Of a stretch of 64,000 bases of DNA, positions 7,527-16,266 are shown piece by piece. The stretch comes from Stackebrandtia nassauensis DSM 44728 (lineage in GTDB: Bacteria; Actinomycetota; Actinomycetes; Mycobacteriales; Micromonosporaceae), in assembly GCF_000024545.1 (NCBI RefSeq), contig NC_013947.1, positions 5,022,001 through 5,086,000 of the forward strand, given 5' to 3'. Position numbers and translations under genes: made by a program. Positions within the stretch are counted from its first letter, which is position 1; each line of letters begins with the position of its first letter. The notes under the pieces are model-generated. The model was not told where the DNA came from and did not search any database. It was given only the letters and a program-made list of their open reading frames with translations.

Positions 7527-8696
7527 ATGAACGAAACCCTACGAAGAGGACGAAGAGTTCGCAGGCTGGCGATCGCCGGGATCCTGACGGCGACGATGGC
7601 GCTGTCGGCGGGAGCCGTGGCGCTGGCCGGTGAACCCGAAGGCGACGGCGAGTGCGGCTACGCGAAGGTGACGTCGAAACTGAAGTCCCTGGTGGCCGAT
7701 CACGGTGTCACCGGTGCCGCGATCGACGTCCGGTTCCCCGGTTGTGGCAAGTGGACCAAGGCGGTGGGTCTGGCCGATCGCGAGACTGAGCGTCCGATGC
7801 GGACCGATCAGCGAGTCCGTATCGGCAGCATCACCAAGACCTACACCGCGACCGTCGTCATGCAGCTGGTCGCCGACGGTGAGATCGATCTGGACCAGAC
7901 CGTCGAGCACTATCTGCCGAATCTGGTGCAGGGCAACGGTTACGACGGCGCGAAGATCACCGTTCGGGAACTGCTGCGGCACGAGAGCGGCCTGCCCGAC
8001 CACACCGACGCGCTGCCGTGGGAGGACTACGACAGCTTCCGCTACCGCACCTTCCAGCCCGAGGAACTGGTCGGCATGGCACTGGACATGCCGCACCCCG
8101 ACCAGGAGTGGACCTACTCGTCCACGAACTACGTGCTGGCCGGGATGATCGTGGAGAAGGTGACCGGCGAGGACATCGGCGACGAGATCACCGACCGGAT
8201 CATCGACGAACTCGACCTGCCGGACACCTACTGGCCCGGCAGCGAGTCCCGGATCCGGGGACCGCACCCGCGCGGCTACTGGCCCGAGGAGGACGGCGGC
8301 AAACGCGACGTCACCCGCTTCAACACCACCTTCGGCGGCGCCTCCGGTTCGCTGATCTCCACCATGGACGACCAGCAGCGGTTCTTCGCGGCGCTGCTCG
8401 ACGGCGAACTGCTCGACGAGCCGCAGCTGGAGGAGATGCGCGAAACCGTTCCCGCCGACGAGGACCGGCTGTGGGAGGACGCCCGGTACGGGCTCGGCCT
8501 GATCGAGACCCCCGTCAAGGAGTGCGGCGGTGTCATGTGGGGCCACGGCGGCACCTCGCCGGGATACAAGGTCTTCAACGGCACCACAACGGACGGACGC
8601 CAGGTTCAGTTGGCGCTCAACGACAACGTGACCACCGACGCGGGCGACGAAGCCCTGTTCGACACCATCCGCGCCGCGCTGTGCGTCGGCCGCTGA
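7527..8696 (+). CDS. Exported serine beta-lactamase/D-Ala-D-Ala carboxypeptidase-like hydrolase
   Basis: A 389-residue class C beta-lactamase-fold hydrolase. Residues 1-35 form a twin-arginine-like or Sec signal (RRGRRVRRLAIAGIL then an Ala-rich core). The nucleophile motif S-x-x-K is 'GSITKTYT' (S101, K104), the second motif is 'YSSTNY' (Y-S-S in place of Y-x-N), and 'WGHGGTSPGY' is the third (H-G-G). Family members cut peptidoglycan peptides, D-amino-acid peptides or esters outside the cell. ATG 7527 is preferred over 7479 because the signal peptide starts there and TAACGT lies 7 nt upstream. The tripeptidyl-peptidase-like gene follows after 17 bp, so both are probably co-transcribed. The two-component operon is divergent. 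Confidence 0.9.
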   Translation: MNETLRRGRRVRRLAIAGILTATMALSAGAVALAGEPEGDGECGYAKVTSKLKSLVADHGVTGAAIDVRFPGCGKWTKAVGLADRETERPMRTDQRVRIGSITKTYTATVVMQLVADGEIDLDQTVEHYLPNLVQGNGYDGAKITVRELLRHESGLPDHTDALPWEDYDSFRYRTFQPEELVGMALDMPHPDQEWTYSSTNYVLAGMIVEKVTGEDIGDEITDRIIDELDLPDTYWPGSESRIRGPHPRGYWPEEDGGKRDVTRFNTTFGGASGSLISTMDDQQRFFAALLDGELLDEPQLEEMRETVPADEDRLWEDARYGLGLIETPVKECGGVMWGHGGTSPGYKVFNGTTTDGRQVQLALNDNVTTDAGDEALFDTIRAALCVGR

Positions 8697-8713
8697 CCCC
8701 GAGTAGGAGAATC

Positions 8714-10234
8714 ATGAGGAAATCCACAAAGGCCGCGACAGCGGTCCTGGCTCTGGCGGTGCTGGGCACCACCGGATACCTGACACACACGGCGCTGGCC
8801 GAAGGCGACGGCCTGGGCCGCTTCGCGAACCAGAAGATCGACTGGCACAAATGCCAGCTCGACGAGAACGACGAGGTCGGCGCCGAACTCGACGCCGCCG
8901 GAGCCCAGTGCGGCGAGGTCACCGTCCCGCTGGACTACCGCAAGCCGAACGGCAGGACCATCGAGGTGGCCATGTCCCGGCTCGAAGGCAGCGACAAGAA
9001 GCACAAGATCGGTTCGATGCTGCTCAACACCGGCGGCCCGGCCGGTGAGGGCCTGGATTACGTGCTTCCGGTCAGCGACGCGATGGGCAAACTGTCGTCC
9101 CGATTCGACCTGATCGGGATGGACCCGAGGTTCGTGGGCCGCAGCAACCCCATCGACTGCGGTTGGGACGTCGGCACCTGGGTGCGTTCGGCCGGAACCG
9201 AACGCGACGGTTTCGACGAGATCGTCGACATGCAGGCCGATCTGGCCGAACGGTGCGAACGCACCAAGGGCGACCTGCTGCCGCACGTGACCACCCGCAA
9301 CACCGCCCGCGACATGGACCTGATCCGCCGGGTGCTCGGCGAGCGGAAACTGTCCTATCTGGGCTATTCCTACGGTACCTACCTGGGTTCGGTGTACACG
9401 CAGATGTTCCCCAAGCGGGCCGACCGGGTCGTCCTGGACGGCGCAGTCGACCCCGACCGCTACGGGGCGACGATGTTCGGCGACGCGGCCGGTCACGCCG
9501 AGAACGCGCTGAAGGACTGGGCGAAGTGGGCGGCGAAACGCGACGCCGAGTACGGACTGGGCGCCACTCAGGACGAGGTGGTCGCGACGGTCGACTCCAT
9601 CATGGAGGCCGCCGCTGAGGAACCGCTGCGGATCGGCGAGTACGAACTGGACGACAGCGCGGCCCCGATCGTGCTGCTCGACGGCCTGTCCGACGACCGC
9701 GAACCGTCCAACACCAAGCTCGCCGAGGCGGTCGCCACGATGCACACCGCCGCGACCCAGGGTTCGGCCAAGCCGGGCCCCGAGCTGGAGGGGATGCTGG
9801 GGTTCGTGCTCACCGGCGCCGAGTCGAAGTACGGCAGCGCGCAGGCGTCGATCCTGTGCGGCGACGTGGATGTGCCGACCGACCCCGACTGGTACTGGAA
9901 TGACATCGAGGAGCACCGCGCCGACGAGCCGCGTTTCGGGCCGGTGTACCGCGACATCAGCCCGTGCGCGTCCTGGTCGACCGAACCGATCGAGGAGCCC
10001 ACGACCGTCGACAATGACGTCCCGGCGCTGGTCGTAGCGGCCACCGGCGACCCGATGACCCCGTACGAGCACGCCGAAGCCTTGCACGGCAAGCTCAGCG
10101 AGTCGCGTCTGCTGACGTTGGACGGTGCCCGGGTTCACGGCGTCTACGGCGAGTACGGCAACTCGTGCATCGACAAGCGGGTGAACAAGTACCTGGCTTC
10201 CGGGAAGCTGCCGTCCGGCAACCCAACCTGCTAG
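8714..10234 (+). CDS. Secreted alpha/beta hydrolase, tripeptidyl aminopeptidase (SlpD/TAP-like)
   Basis: A 506-residue S33-type peptidase. The N-terminus (MRKSTKAATAVLALAVLGT) is a signal peptide with cleavage likely near ALAEG. The oxyanion loop 'LLNTGGPAGEG' (usually NPGGPGGSG) and nucleophile elbow 'GYSYG' (S219) match the TAP/SlpD family, which removes tripeptides from peptide N-termini outside the cell. The C-terminal TAP-like domain contains 'VAATGDPMTPYEHA' (the Asp region) and 'ARVHGVYG' (the His region). The start has a good ribosome site (GTAGGAGAATC). It follows the beta-lactamase-like gene after 17 bp and ends at a hairpin terminator, so the pair forms an operon of extracellular hydrolases beside a two-component system. 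Confidence 0.9.
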   Translation: MRKSTKAATAVLALAVLGTTGYLTHTALAEGDGLGRFANQKIDWHKCQLDENDEVGAELDAAGAQCGEVTVPLDYRKPNGRTIEVAMSRLEGSDKKHKIGSMLLNTGGPAGEGLDYVLPVSDAMGKLSSRFDLIGMDPRFVGRSNPIDCGWDVGTWVRSAGTERDGFDEIVDMQADLAERCERTKGDLLPHVTTRNTARDMDLIRRVLGERKLSYLGYSYGTYLGSVYTQMFPKRADRVVLDGAVDPDRYGATMFGDAAGHAENALKDWAKWAAKRDAEYGLGATQDEVVATVDSIMEAAAEEPLRIGEYELDDSAAPIVLLDGLSDDREPSNTKLAEAVATMHTAATQGSAKPGPELEGMLGFVLTGAESKYGSAQASILCGDVDVPTDPDWYWNDIEEHRADEPRFGPVYRDISPCASWSTEPIEEPTTVDNDVPALVVAATGDPMTPYEHAEALHGKLSESRLLTLDGARVHGVYGEYGNSCIDKRVNKYLASGKLPSGNPTC

Positions 10235-10247
10235 CGACAACGGGCGT

Positions 10248-10285
10248 AGGCCCGGTGGCGGAGCACGACGCTCCCCATCGGGCCT
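10248..10285 (+). terminator. Hairpin terminator after hydrolase operon
   Basis: AGGCCCG (10248-10254) pairs with CGGGCCT (10279-10285), and an inner GGAGC/GCTCC stem closes the loop. It lies 14 bp past the stop at 10234. No U-run follows, which is common in high-GC actinobacteria. Confidence 0.65.
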
Positions 10286-10320
10286 TCGCCGTGTCGAGGA
10301 GCGTCGCTAGCATGTCGGGT

Positions 10321-10818
10321 GTGTACACCGACATCGACACGTTGCGGCGGTCTCGCGGGTTGTGGTTCGCCGTCGCGGTGCTGCTGTCGATGTGGCTGTT
10401 CGGCAACGTCTACGAGGAACTCGTCACGATCGTGGCGGTGCTGGCCGAACCGCGTCCGGGTGCGTTCCCGGACGCGCTGGAGCCCGGCAGTCCGGTGTTC
10501 TACTACCTGCCGTGGGGCCCGCTTGGGGTGGCGTTGACCGTCGTGTTGCGGCTGCGCTTCGGAGCGGCGGTGTCGGCGAAGGTCCGTCGTACGTGGAACA
10601 CCGCGCTGGTCGCGCTGGCCATCGGCGTGGGGGCCAAGGTGCTGCTCATCGTCACGGTGAACCCGCGTTTCCGCGACCCGTCGCGCTCGGAGATGGCGGT
10701 GGCCGCTGACGCGGTGCTGTGGGCCTTCGGCAACGGCCTGGCCATCGTGGGCACCGCGACGGCGCTGGCCCTGTTCGCTCTCACCCGGCGCCCGCAACCA
10801 CCCGCGCCGCGAGCTTGA
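10321..10818 (+). CDS. Integral membrane protein, function unknown
   Basis: A protein of about 165 residues with four hydrophobic helices: 'LWFAVAVLLSMWLFGNVYEE', 'LPWGPLGVALTVVL', 'WNTALVALAIGVGAKVLLIV' and 'ADAVLWAFGNGLAIVGTATA'. A charged 'RFRDPSRSEM' loop precedes the last one. I do not recognise a named family; the layout resembles small DUF1772-like four-helix proteins. GTG 10321 (VYTDIDTLRR) is chosen over ATG 10312 because TAGCAT lies 7 nt upstream of it and overlaps the ATG, pointing to a leaderless message. It is convergent with the phosphotransferase gene at 10848. Confidence 0.68.
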   Translation: MYTDIDTLRRSRGLWFAVAVLLSMWLFGNVYEELVTIVAVLAEPRPGAFPDALEPGSPVFYYLPWGPLGVALTVVLRLRFGAAVSAKVRRTWNTALVALAIGVGAKVLLIVTVNPRFRDPSRSEMAVAADAVLWAFGNGLAIVGTATALALFALTRRPQPPAPRA

Positions 10819-10847
10819 GCCGCTGGCCATCGCCCGTGTGGCTGCGC

Positions 10848-11498
10848 TCAGCTCTCCAGCTCGGACAGCCAGTCTCGCAATAGCTGGCCCTCGGCGGGTT
10901 TTAGGTTCGGGTTGACCATCCGCTGCCGGATCGCCGTGGGCAGCCACGGGTTCGGGTCATGGTCTACTTTGGCCGCGAACTCCTCGGTGAGCCGCCGCCG
11001 TCCCGCGTCCAGCACCGCAAGGTCGACCCCGTCGGGGATCGCGACGCTCAGCACCACGATCGTGTCGGCGACGTCCAGCCCCGGATGCGCGGCCACCGCG
11101 TTGGTCCAGTCGATGACCACCGGCCCGCTCTCGGTGACGATCACGTTGGCCGGATGCAGATCCAGGTGCGCGATCCGATCGCCGCCACTGTCGTGCCCCC
11201 GCAGCCAGTCCGGCGCCGACAGCTCGTGAAGTCGATTGTGGACCTCAGCCAGCGTGGCCACCCCGTCCTCGGCACCGTCCAGCATGGTTTCCATCAGCGA
11301 CGGCCCGTGCAGCCTTTCCATCACGATGTCGCGGCCGGAGACATCGAAGATCTCCGGCACCGGATACCCAGCCTGACGCACGTGGCTCTGTATCCGGATC
11401 TCAGTCTGGCTCGGCTCCCCGTGGCGGCACCGCCGCAGGACGCGCTCGTCATCGAGCGCGTAGACGTCGGCGTCTCGGCCCTGGGCCAACAGTTCCAT
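10848..11498 (-). CDS. Phosphotransferase (APH/choline-kinase-like) family protein
   Basis: A 216-residue small-molecule kinase with an unusually short N-terminal lobe (MELLAQGRDADVYALDDERVL). The catalytic loop is 'AHLDLHPANVIV' (H-x-D-x-x-x-x-N), followed by 'VVIDWTNA' with the metal-binding Asp. These residues suggest an active enzyme. The substrate is unknown. The ORF can be extended far upstream to 12821, but only in a shadow frame of the esterase-like gene. ATG 11498 has TATCGT six bases upstream, so a leaderless start is likely. It lies 62 bp after the P-loop kinase gene in the same direction. Confidence 0.85.
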   Translation of the reverse strand: MELLAQGRDADVYALDDERVLRRCRHGEPSQTEIRIQSHVRQAGYPVPEIFDVSGRDIVMERLHGPSLMETMLDGAEDGVATLAEVHNRLHELSAPDWLRGHDSGGDRIAHLDLHPANVIVTESGPVVIDWTNAVAAHPGLDVADTIVVLSVAIPDGVDLAVLDAGRRRLTEEFAAKVDHDPNPWLPTAIRQRMVNPNLKPAEGQLLRDWLSELES

Positions 11499-11560
11499 GG
11501 GCCGACGATACGAGGCCGGACGGGCCGGTGAGCCGCCACCAGTCGGCCGACGGCTGTCGC

Positions 11561-12112
11561 TCACGCACTCGCCGGACGCGGCACCAACGCCGCGTCCAGC
11601 TTCTCCAGCAACCGCGAAGCGGTCTCGGCGACCGTCTCCCCCGAGTTGTCGTGCCACAACCCGACCCGCGCGGTCTCGTTGCGCAGCGCGTCGACCAGCG
11701 CCTGCGGCGTCACCGTCTCGGTGTAGCCGGACTTGCCGCGCCCCAGCTCCCGCTCCTCGATCGACGCGATGTCCGGGTCCAGAGCGATCACGTGCACGTC
11801 GCCGGTCTCGTGCCCCATCGCGATGACGTCGGTCAGCGTCTCCCCGAACATGTTGTCCGACACGACCGCGTCGAACCCCTTGTCGCGGTACACGTTCGCG
11901 ACCGCGATGCTGCCCCGGTACCGCAGGTACAGCTGCTCCATCGCGCCCGGAGGTGGCGGCAGGTCCATGCCGATCGCGCCGGAGACGACGAACTCCGCGA
12001 TGGCGTCGCCGTCGACGTGGACGGCCTTGGGCAGCAGCCGCGCCAAGGCGTTCCCGATCGTGGTCTTCCCGGCCGCCTGGGCGCCGGTGATGAGTATGAG
12101 CCGCGCGTTCAC
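11561..12112 (-). CDS. P-loop NTPase / small-molecule kinase
   Basis: A 183-residue cytosolic protein with Walker A 'GAQAAGKTT' near the N-terminus and a gluconate-kinase or chloramphenicol-phosphotransferase-like layout (AAA_33 type). It has a short parallel-sheet core, 'VDGDAIAEF' (the acceptor or base Asp after strand 2), and 'HVIALDPDIASIEERE' with the lid arginines near 'ELGRGKSGY'. It presumably phosphorylates a small hydroxylated substrate; which one is not visible. GTG 12112 has TAGGCT six bases upstream, fitting a leaderless transcript. It is divergent from the esterase-like gene and followed by the phosphotransferase gene. Confidence 0.82.
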   Translation of the reverse strand: MNARLILITGAQAAGKTTIGNALARLLPKAVHVDGDAIAEFVVSGAIGMDLPPPPGAMEQLYLRYRGSIAVANVYRDKGFDAVVSDNMFGETLTDVIAMGHETGDVHVIALDPDIASIEERELGRGKSGYTETVTPQALVDALRNETARVGLWHDNSGETVAETASRLLEKLDAALVPRPASA

Positions 12113-12222
12113 GCCGGAAGCCTAGGCAAGCCCGGCCCGCGCCCGCAACGCCTTTACCCGCGTTTAACCCGCTCGCGCGCCGGGTAATGCCGCTGTCGAC
12201 CCGATGGGCAGGAGGCACCGTC

Positions 12223-13164
12223 ATGTCCGACGCGGTGACGAACTGGATCGAGCACCACGCGCACCGGCTGACCGAGTTCGACCCGGCCGCGCCGTTGACC
12301 GATCTCAAACCGCTGCGGGCCATGATCGGCGGCGCGAAGGTGGTGGCGCTGGGCTCGTCGATCCGCACCTCGCACGAGCTGTCGGCCCTGTCGCACCGGA
12401 TCCTGCGGCTGCTGGTCGAGTTCTCGGGCTTCCGCTCGCTGGCGTTCGAGGGCGACGACCCGCACGAGCTGGGGCTGGACGAGTACATCAGTACCGGCAC
12501 GGGCGACGCACGCGCGCTGTTGTCGGTGGCGCGCACATTCTGGCAGCTAGAGGAGGTCGCCGACCTCGTCGAGTGGATGCGCGAGCACCACCGCCAGCAC
12601 CCCGACGACGCCATCCGGTTCGCGCGCGACCTGCGCCGCATCCCCGACTCGGCACCCGGCCCGGAAGACCTCGCCGCGATCGAACGCGACCTCGCCGACA
12701 ACATCACCTGGTGGCTGGAGGAGTCCACCACCAAGATCGTCCACTGGGGAGGAATAGCCCACACGGCCGTCGGCGACCCCCGCGCTGTCTCGCCCGCCCC
12801 CGAACCGATCGAGCACCGCAACGCGGGCGCGTACCTCCGCGAGCGCCTGGGCCCCGACTACGTCTCCGTCGGGCTCACCTTCCACCACGGCCTGGCCCCG
12901 TTCGAGATCCCGCCTCCCCCCGAGGGTTTCGCCGACCACGTCCTGGGCCAGGTCGCGATGGACGCCTACCTGCTCGACCTGCGCCAGGAATGCCCGCCGT
13001 CGGTCGAGTCCTGGCTCCGCTCCCCCACCCGAACCCGCCTGATCGGCCCGGCCTTCGACCCGGGCGACCACGAGTCGTTCCACATGTCGGGCGGTTCGCT
13101 GAAGGACTGGTTCGACATCCTGATCCACGTCAACGAAATCTCCCCAGCCCAGCCCCTCGACTGA
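12223..13164 (+). CDS. Erythromycin-esterase-like protein, degenerate active-site region
   Basis: A 313-residue protein resembling the erythromycin esterase/succinoglycan biosynthesis family (EreA/EreB-like): 'LRAMIGGAKVVALG', 'FRSLAFEGDDPHELGLDEYIS', 'VVEWMREHH'-type helix and 'KIVHWGGIAHTAV'. In active esterases the first segment continues 'GEATHGTREF', giving the Glu and His of the catalytic centre. Here it reads 'GSSIRTSHELSAL', so the usual Glu is missing and the His is displaced. It is also shorter than the roughly 400-residue enzymes. Hydrolysis of macrolides is therefore doubtful. ATG 12223 is well supported by GGAGG at 12211-12215. It is convergent with the Ser/Thr kinase gene, 26 bp apart. 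Confidence 0.75.
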   Translation: MSDAVTNWIEHHAHRLTEFDPAAPLTDLKPLRAMIGGAKVVALGSSIRTSHELSALSHRILRLLVEFSGFRSLAFEGDDPHELGLDEYISTGTGDARALLSVARTFWQLEEVADLVEWMREHHRQHPDDAIRFARDLRRIPDSAPGPEDLAAIERDLADNITWWLEESTTKIVHWGGIAHTAVGDPRAVSPAPEPIEHRNAGAYLRERLGPDYVSVGLTFHHGLAPFEIPPPPEGFADHVLGQVAMDAYLLDLRQECPPSVESWLRSPTRTRLIGPAFDPGDHESFHMSGGSLKDWFDILIHVNEISPAQPLD

Positions 13165-13190
13165 CCCCCGCGGGCCCGAGCCATGTCGTG

Positions 13191-14702
13191 TCAGTCTTTG
13201 GCTTCCTTGGTCTCCCAGCGCTGGTTCTCGTCGTCGTTGCAGTCCTGCCCCTGCGGGGCCCCGGACGCCGCCGCGAGGCAGAACTTGCTGTTCGTGACAC
13301 TGTGGATGCGCCACACGTCGACGCCCGCCTTGGTCTCGATCCACTCGAACTTCCACGCCGTGTCGGGGGTGCACTCCCCGGCCAGCACGTCCTCGTCCCC
13401 GTATCGCCAGTTCACGCAGGCCTTGTCGCCGTCGGCCGTGTTGACGATCTCGAAGACGCCCTTGTTGCCGGAGTCGGGCGCGAACTCGAACTTCGTGGTG
13501 TCGCCCCCGCAGTCGGCCAGCACGACCGCGTCGCTGAACAGGCCGTAGTCCATGGCCACGCACTGGTCGTTGCTGGCGTTGGCCAAAGTGGAGTTCGCGG
13601 GCGCGTCGGGTCCGGTGGGGCTCGGCGATGCCGAGGACGACGACTTCGACGATGACTTGTCGTCGGCGGTTTCGCCGCCGCTGTTGCGTCCGGCGAACCA
13701 GGCCACCCCCACCGCCAGCACGATGACCAGCACCACGCCGAGCGTGATCAGCACGGTCGTGAGGGTTCGCTTGCGCAGCATACGATCCACGGACTCGGGT
13801 GCCTCGGACGACGGCTCGATGTCGATCGGTTCGGTGGGCGGCACCGGCGGTTGGGCCCGCCCCATCGGCATCACCCGCGTTCCGGAGGCCGCTCCCCGGC
13901 ACGCCGAGGCCAGTTCCGCCGCCGATCCGAACCGCTGTTGCGGGTCCTTGGCCATCGCCGTGGTGATGACGTCGGCGACCGCGCGTGGCACGTCGTCGGG
14001 CAGCGGCGCCGGTTCCCGGTTGAGGTGCGCGGCGATGACCGCGGCCGTGTCGCCGTAGAACGGCGGCGCCCCTGTCAGGCATTCGTAGCCGACGACGCCC
14101 AGCGAGTAGATGTCGGACGCGCCGGTCAGCTTCACGCCCCGCAGCTGTTCGGGCGAGGCGTATTCGACGGTGCCGATGACCGAGCCCGCCGCCGTCAGTT
14201 TCGAGTCGCCCGGACGCCTGGCGATCCCGAAGTCGATCAGGGTGACGGTGCCGTCCTCGGCGACCAGGATGTTGGCGGGTTTGATGTCGCGGTGCACGAT
14301 GCCCGCGCCGTGGGCGGCGCCCAGCGCGGTGGCGCACTGCGCCAGGATCGGCAGCAGCTTGCCGGGTTCCACCCGTCCGGATTCGGCGAGCATCGTGGAC
14401 AGTGGCTTGGCGTCGACGAGCTCCATGACCAGATAGGACAGCGGCGACCCGTCCGGGCTGGTCTCCTCGCACGCGTCGTACAGGTCGATGAGGCCGGGTG
14501 CGTTGAGCGAGGCCAGGGTGCGGGCCTCCTGGATGAACCGGTGCTGGAACTGCGGATCGGCCGCCAGCGCCGGGTGCAGGATCTTGATGGCGACGGTGCG
14601 GTGCAGCATCTCGTCCTCGGCCCGCCACACCTCGCCCATGCCACCGACGGCTATCCGGCCGGTCAGCCGATAGCGCTCCTTGAGCACCTGGCCCGTTTCC
14701 AT
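13191..14702 (-). CDS. Receptor-type Ser/Thr protein kinase with extracellular Cys-rich lectin-like domain
   Basis: A 503-residue kinase. The kinase domain (about 8-265) has 'VGGMGEVW', K40, 'HRDIKPANIL' (137-146), 'DFGIAR' (157-162) and 'GTVEYASPEQ'. One membrane helix (about 314-337, 'VLITLGVVLVIVLAVGVAWF') is followed by a Ser/Pro/Lys linker and an outside domain of about 130 residues with six or seven Cys and a final 'QRWETKEAK'. That ending resembles the Q-x-W of ricin-B beta-trefoil domains, so a carbohydrate ligand is plausible but unproven. The start has a strong ribosome site (GGGAGGCGCA). It is transcribed alone, convergent with the esterase-like gene. Confidence 0.92.
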   Translation of the reverse strand: METGQVLKERYRLTGRIAVGGMGEVWRAEDEMLHRTVAIKILHPALAADPQFQHRFIQEARTLASLNAPGLIDLYDACEETSPDGSPLSYLVMELVDAKPLSTMLAESGRVEPGKLLPILAQCATALGAAHGAGIVHRDIKPANILVAEDGTVTLIDFGIARRPGDSKLTAAGSVIGTVEYASPEQLRGVKLTGASDIYSLGVVGYECLTGAPPFYGDTAAVIAAHLNREPAPLPDDVPRAVADVITTAMAKDPQQRFGSAAELASACRGAASGTRVMPMGRAQPPVPPTEPIDIEPSSEAPESVDRMLRKRTLTTVLITLGVVLVIVLAVGVAWFAGRNSGGETADDKSSSKSSSSASPSPTGPDAPANSTLANASNDQCVAMDYGLFSDAVVLADCGGDTTKFEFAPDSGNKGVFEIVNTADGDKACVNWRYGDEDVLAGECTPDTAWKFEWIETKAGVDVWRIHSVTNSKFCLAAASGAPQGQDCNDDENQRWETKEAKD

Positions 14703-14774
14703 TGCGCCTCCCTATTAATCGCCGTGACGATTATGCAAGGTCGCCGCGAGCGCCCGGCCAGGCGTAGGCCCCGG

Positions 14775-15611
14775 CTATTCCGCCGCCGCGTCCTGCGGCT
14801 TCCACACGTACGGAAAGGCCTTGGTCACCCACGACATCCCCATCCGCAGCAGGATCGGCCGCGACTCGTCGGAACAGTCGAACTGGAGGTACTTGAAGCC
14901 CCGCGCCACCGCCAGCTGCGCCCGACGCGCGACCAACGCCCGGTAGATGCCCTTGCCGCGCCAGCCGGGCAGCGTCGATCCGCCCCACAGCGAGGCGAAC
15001 TCGGTTCCCTTGTGGCATCGGATCCACGCGGCGCACACCACTTCGCCGTCGGCCTCGGCGACCAGCACGGTCACCGGGTCGGTGGTGCTCTTCAGCTCGG
15101 CCGCCAGCGCCTTGGGCAGCCACTCCATCGGGGTGTCCCAGACCTTCTCCTCCATGGCCCGCACCCGTTCCAGGTCGGCGTCCGAGGTGATCTCCCGCAC
15201 GGTCACGCCCTCGGGCAGCCGGACGGCGATCATGTGGTCGGCGGCCTCGCCGATGACAATGGACTCCAGTTCCTCGGGCTCGAAACCGTGCGCGGCCAAC
15301 CGGTCCGGCAGGTCGGCGGGCTGGTCCTCGACGTGGTACTTCCACTCGACGGTCTTGCCGAGCCCGGCGAAGTAGTCGCGCTGCTCGGCGATGAACGCGT
15401 CCAGCGCCTCACCGTCCAGGCCGCCGAGGTCCTTGTACATGATGAAGCCGCGACCTTGGATCTTCGTCAGCCGTTTCACCGGCCCGACGACGTCGACGGT
15501 CTCCTCGTCGGGGTCGTTGACGAACATGCGGTCGCGCAGCTGATCGTTGTAAGCGTCCAGATACTCCCGGGCACGCGGGCTGGTGTCGATCTCGTTCACG
15601 ACCTCATACAA
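14775..15611 (-). CDS. GNAT family N-acetyltransferase
   Basis: A 278-residue protein whose C-terminal half is a clear GNAT domain: 'VTVLVAEADGEVVCAAWIRCHKGTEFASLWGG' gives the central strands, 'LPGWRGKGIYRALVARR' is the acetyl-CoA loop (R-x-x-G-x-G/A form), and 'YLQFDCSDESRPILLRMGM' completes the fold. The N-terminal half (to about residue 120, 'AEQRDYFAGLGKTVEWKYHVED') is a degenerate GNAT-like repeat, as in two-domain members. The substrate is unknown. The protein is cytosolic. It is divergent from the next acetyltransferase gene, with 44 bp between the starts. Confidence 0.86.
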   Translation of the reverse strand: MYEVVNEIDTSPRAREYLDAYNDQLRDRMFVNDPDEETVDVVGPVKRLTKIQGRGFIMYKDLGGLDGEALDAFIAEQRDYFAGLGKTVEWKYHVEDQPADLPDRLAAHGFEPEELESIVIGEAADHMIAVRLPEGVTVREITSDADLERVRAMEEKVWDTPMEWLPKALAAELKSTTDPVTVLVAEADGEVVCAAWIRCHKGTEFASLWGGSTLPGWRGKGIYRALVARRAQLAVARGFKYLQFDCSDESRPILLRMGMSWVTKAFPYVWKPQDAAAE

Positions 15612-15655
15612 GCAGGCCCGTCAATCGATTTTCGCCGATGGCCCACAATCGGCGG

Positions 15656-16195
15656 ATGAGAACTCAGGTGGAGACGAAGCGGTTGTTGTTGCGGCCGTTG
15701 ACGGGTGACGACTTCGACGACTACGCGGCGATGCTGGCCGATCCCGAGGTGGCCGCGGGGCTTGCCGAGTCGACGGGCACCTCCGCCGCCGACGCCTGGC
15801 GCAGCCTGGCCACGTTCATCGGCCACCGGCACATCCGCGGCTACTCGCATTTCGCACTGGTCGAAAAGGACACCGGACGGTTCGTGGGCCGCGCCGGTCC
15901 CTGGCAGCCGCACGGGTTTCCGGGCCTGGGCGTCGGCTGGTGCCTGGACCGTCGCTTCTGGGGCCGGGGCTACGCGACCGAGGCCGCGCACGCGGCGGTG
16001 CGGTACTGCTTCACCGACCTGGGCGCCACCGAGATCGTGTCGGTGATCCTGCCCGGCAACGAGCGCTCGGCGACGGTGGCCGAGCGGGTCGGGCACCGGT
16101 TCCTGCGCGAGCTGACCTATCGCGGGCAGCAGGCGCGGTTGTACGGGCAGTCGGCGGACGAGTGGCGGGCGCGCGAGAATTCCGCAACCGTCTGA
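15656..16195 (+). CDS. RimJ/RimL-type GNAT acetyltransferase
   Basis: A 179-residue acetyltransferase. 'ETKRLLLRPLTGDDFDDYAAML' is the typical N-terminal strand/helix of the ribosomal-protein/small-molecule RimJ group, 'VGWCLDRRFWGRGYATEAAHA' is the acetyl-CoA-binding segment (R-x-x-G-x-A), and 'VILPGNERSATVAERVG' the C-terminal strand and helix. ATG 15656 (MRTQVETK) is preferred to the ATG at 15638 since CACAAT lies 6 nt upstream, fitting a leaderless mRNA, and because the fold starts there. The target may be a protein N-terminus or an antibiotic-like amine; nothing here decides. Confidence 0.86.
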   Translation: MRTQVETKRLLLRPLTGDDFDDYAAMLADPEVAAGLAESTGTSAADAWRSLATFIGHRHIRGYSHFALVEKDTGRFVGRAGPWQPHGFPGLGVGWCLDRRFWGRGYATEAAHAAVRYCFTDLGATEIVSVILPGNERSATVAERVGHRFLRELTYRGQQARLYGQSADEWRARENSATV

Positions 16196-16266
16196 GTATC
16201 GAGGACCGTATCTGTCCGCGATTGCCGATACGTTTCGGGTGACGACGAGATCGAGAAAGGCTCCCG

